NCBI GenBank assembly: GCA_035578175.1
Contig: JAQMRL010000021.1
Location: forward strand, 4,787,084 to 4,851,083
Direction: 5' to 3'
Length of the DNA stretch: 64,000 bases
Origin: Catonia carolina
Taxonomy: Eukaryota > Arthropoda > Insecta > Hemiptera > Achilidae
Of this stretch, positions 63,700-64,000 are shown piece by piece. Under the pieces are notes generated by a model, which saw nothing but the letters and a program-made list of their open reading frames with translations, did no database searches and was not told where the DNA came from. Position 1 is the stretch's first letter, and each line of letters opens with the position of its first letter. The position numbers were made by a program, and so were the translations under genes.

Positions 63700-64000
63700 T
63701 TGTATAACGCTTAATTTACCTATCGGTTATAAAAAGTGATTTTCTGTTTTCTTTTTTATCAAAAATTTGTAAAAAAACAGCCTTACCAAGAATTTCAGCA
63801 AACACGCCGCCTACCCTATCTTGTAGAGCATATAAAATTTAGTAAACCAAGCGACTTTAAAAAAAATCGTAGGACCTGTTTTTGAGAAAATCGCAAAAAA
63901 GTGAAAAATTACATGAATAAACTACTACTTCCGGTTGACCGATTTTGATGAAAATGTTCGTGTCGGGTCCGGTAGTGGTATGTAACTTAAGTTTCAAGTT
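63700..64000 (-). mobile_element. HelA, running off the window
   Basis: TTGTATAACGCTTAATTTAC block near 63700 (same-strand orientation is mixed), then clear minus-strand HelA from AACAGCCTTACCAAGAATTT (63776) to AACTTAAGTTTCAAGTT at the window end. Confidence 0.88.

Overview
This window is eukaryotic, AT-rich DNA, most likely from an arthropod and probably an insect with a large repeat-rich genome. The reasons are abundant Tc1/mariner remnants, Jockey/CR1-like and RTE-like LINE 3' ends, several tRNA-derived SINE families, long GT and CT microsatellites, and no gene-dense or operon-like organisation. I see no convincing host protein-coding gene. Every open frame with recognisable similarity is a decayed transposase or a LINE reverse-transcriptase C-terminus. 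The species cannot be fixed from the sequence alone.

Four repeat families dominate, and I name them here for reference. HelA is about 1 kb with roughly 25 full or partial copies. It has a 13-bp subterminal inverted repeat (ACTTTCTCTTGCC / GGCAAGAGAAAGT), a GT microsatellite near the 5' end, a 3' terminal hairpin (GTGTGA-gtgtt-TCACAC) and insertion into T-runs without target duplication. This architecture resembles Helentron-associated rolling-circle elements (HINE/DINE-1 type). SINE-B is about 330 bp, tRNA-headed and A-tailed. SINE-C and SINE-E have different tRNA-like heads but share a 3' domain. Rep-D is about 395 bp, ends in an AAC-rich tail and has 11-13 bp target-site duplications.

Layout: 1-1.7 kb, a possible pogo/Tigger-like shell with mariner and HelA fragments inside. 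2.2-5.2 kb, a Rep-D mosaic with CT microsatellites. 5.2-6.2 and 12.8-13.6 kb, two fold-back mariner derivatives sharing one rearrangement. 6.4-10.4 kb, a LINE end, HelA, and a Rep-D copy interrupted by a DD41D mariner and a piggyBac-type MITE. 10.8-12 kb, a hAT MITE and a 485-bp pyrimidine tract. 15-16 kb, Rep-D with four tandem 212-bp units. 16.3-17.9 kb, a mariner relic, retroposon Rep-F, SINE-E and Rep-D. 19.2-20.6 kb, a Tc1 element inside a mariner. 21.5-22.1 kb, a fold-back element. 24-29 kb, nested SINEs and tandem duplications. 29.5-34 kb, four HelA copies and a 1.09-kb palindrome. 34-42 kb, nested SINE/HelA. 42.3-43.9 kb, two LINE 3' ends. 44.4-45.3 kb, an internally deleted mariner. 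45.9-52.5 kb, a segmental duplication carrying a 7x119-bp HelA satellite and a composite with ~60-bp TIRs. 53 kb, a LINE end. 54.6-57.2 kb, a deeply nested stack. 57.7-59.8 kb, a HelA/Rep-D palindrome. 60-64 kb, SINE-B, Rep-D, and LINE and HelA fragments.

These elements do not form a cooperating gene system. The window records repeated invasion, nesting, fold-back rearrangement and local tandem amplification. The strongest candidates for something under-described are HelA with its paralogous empty sites and terminus-derived satellite, the fold-back mariners that share a breakpoint, and the long near-perfect palindromes.
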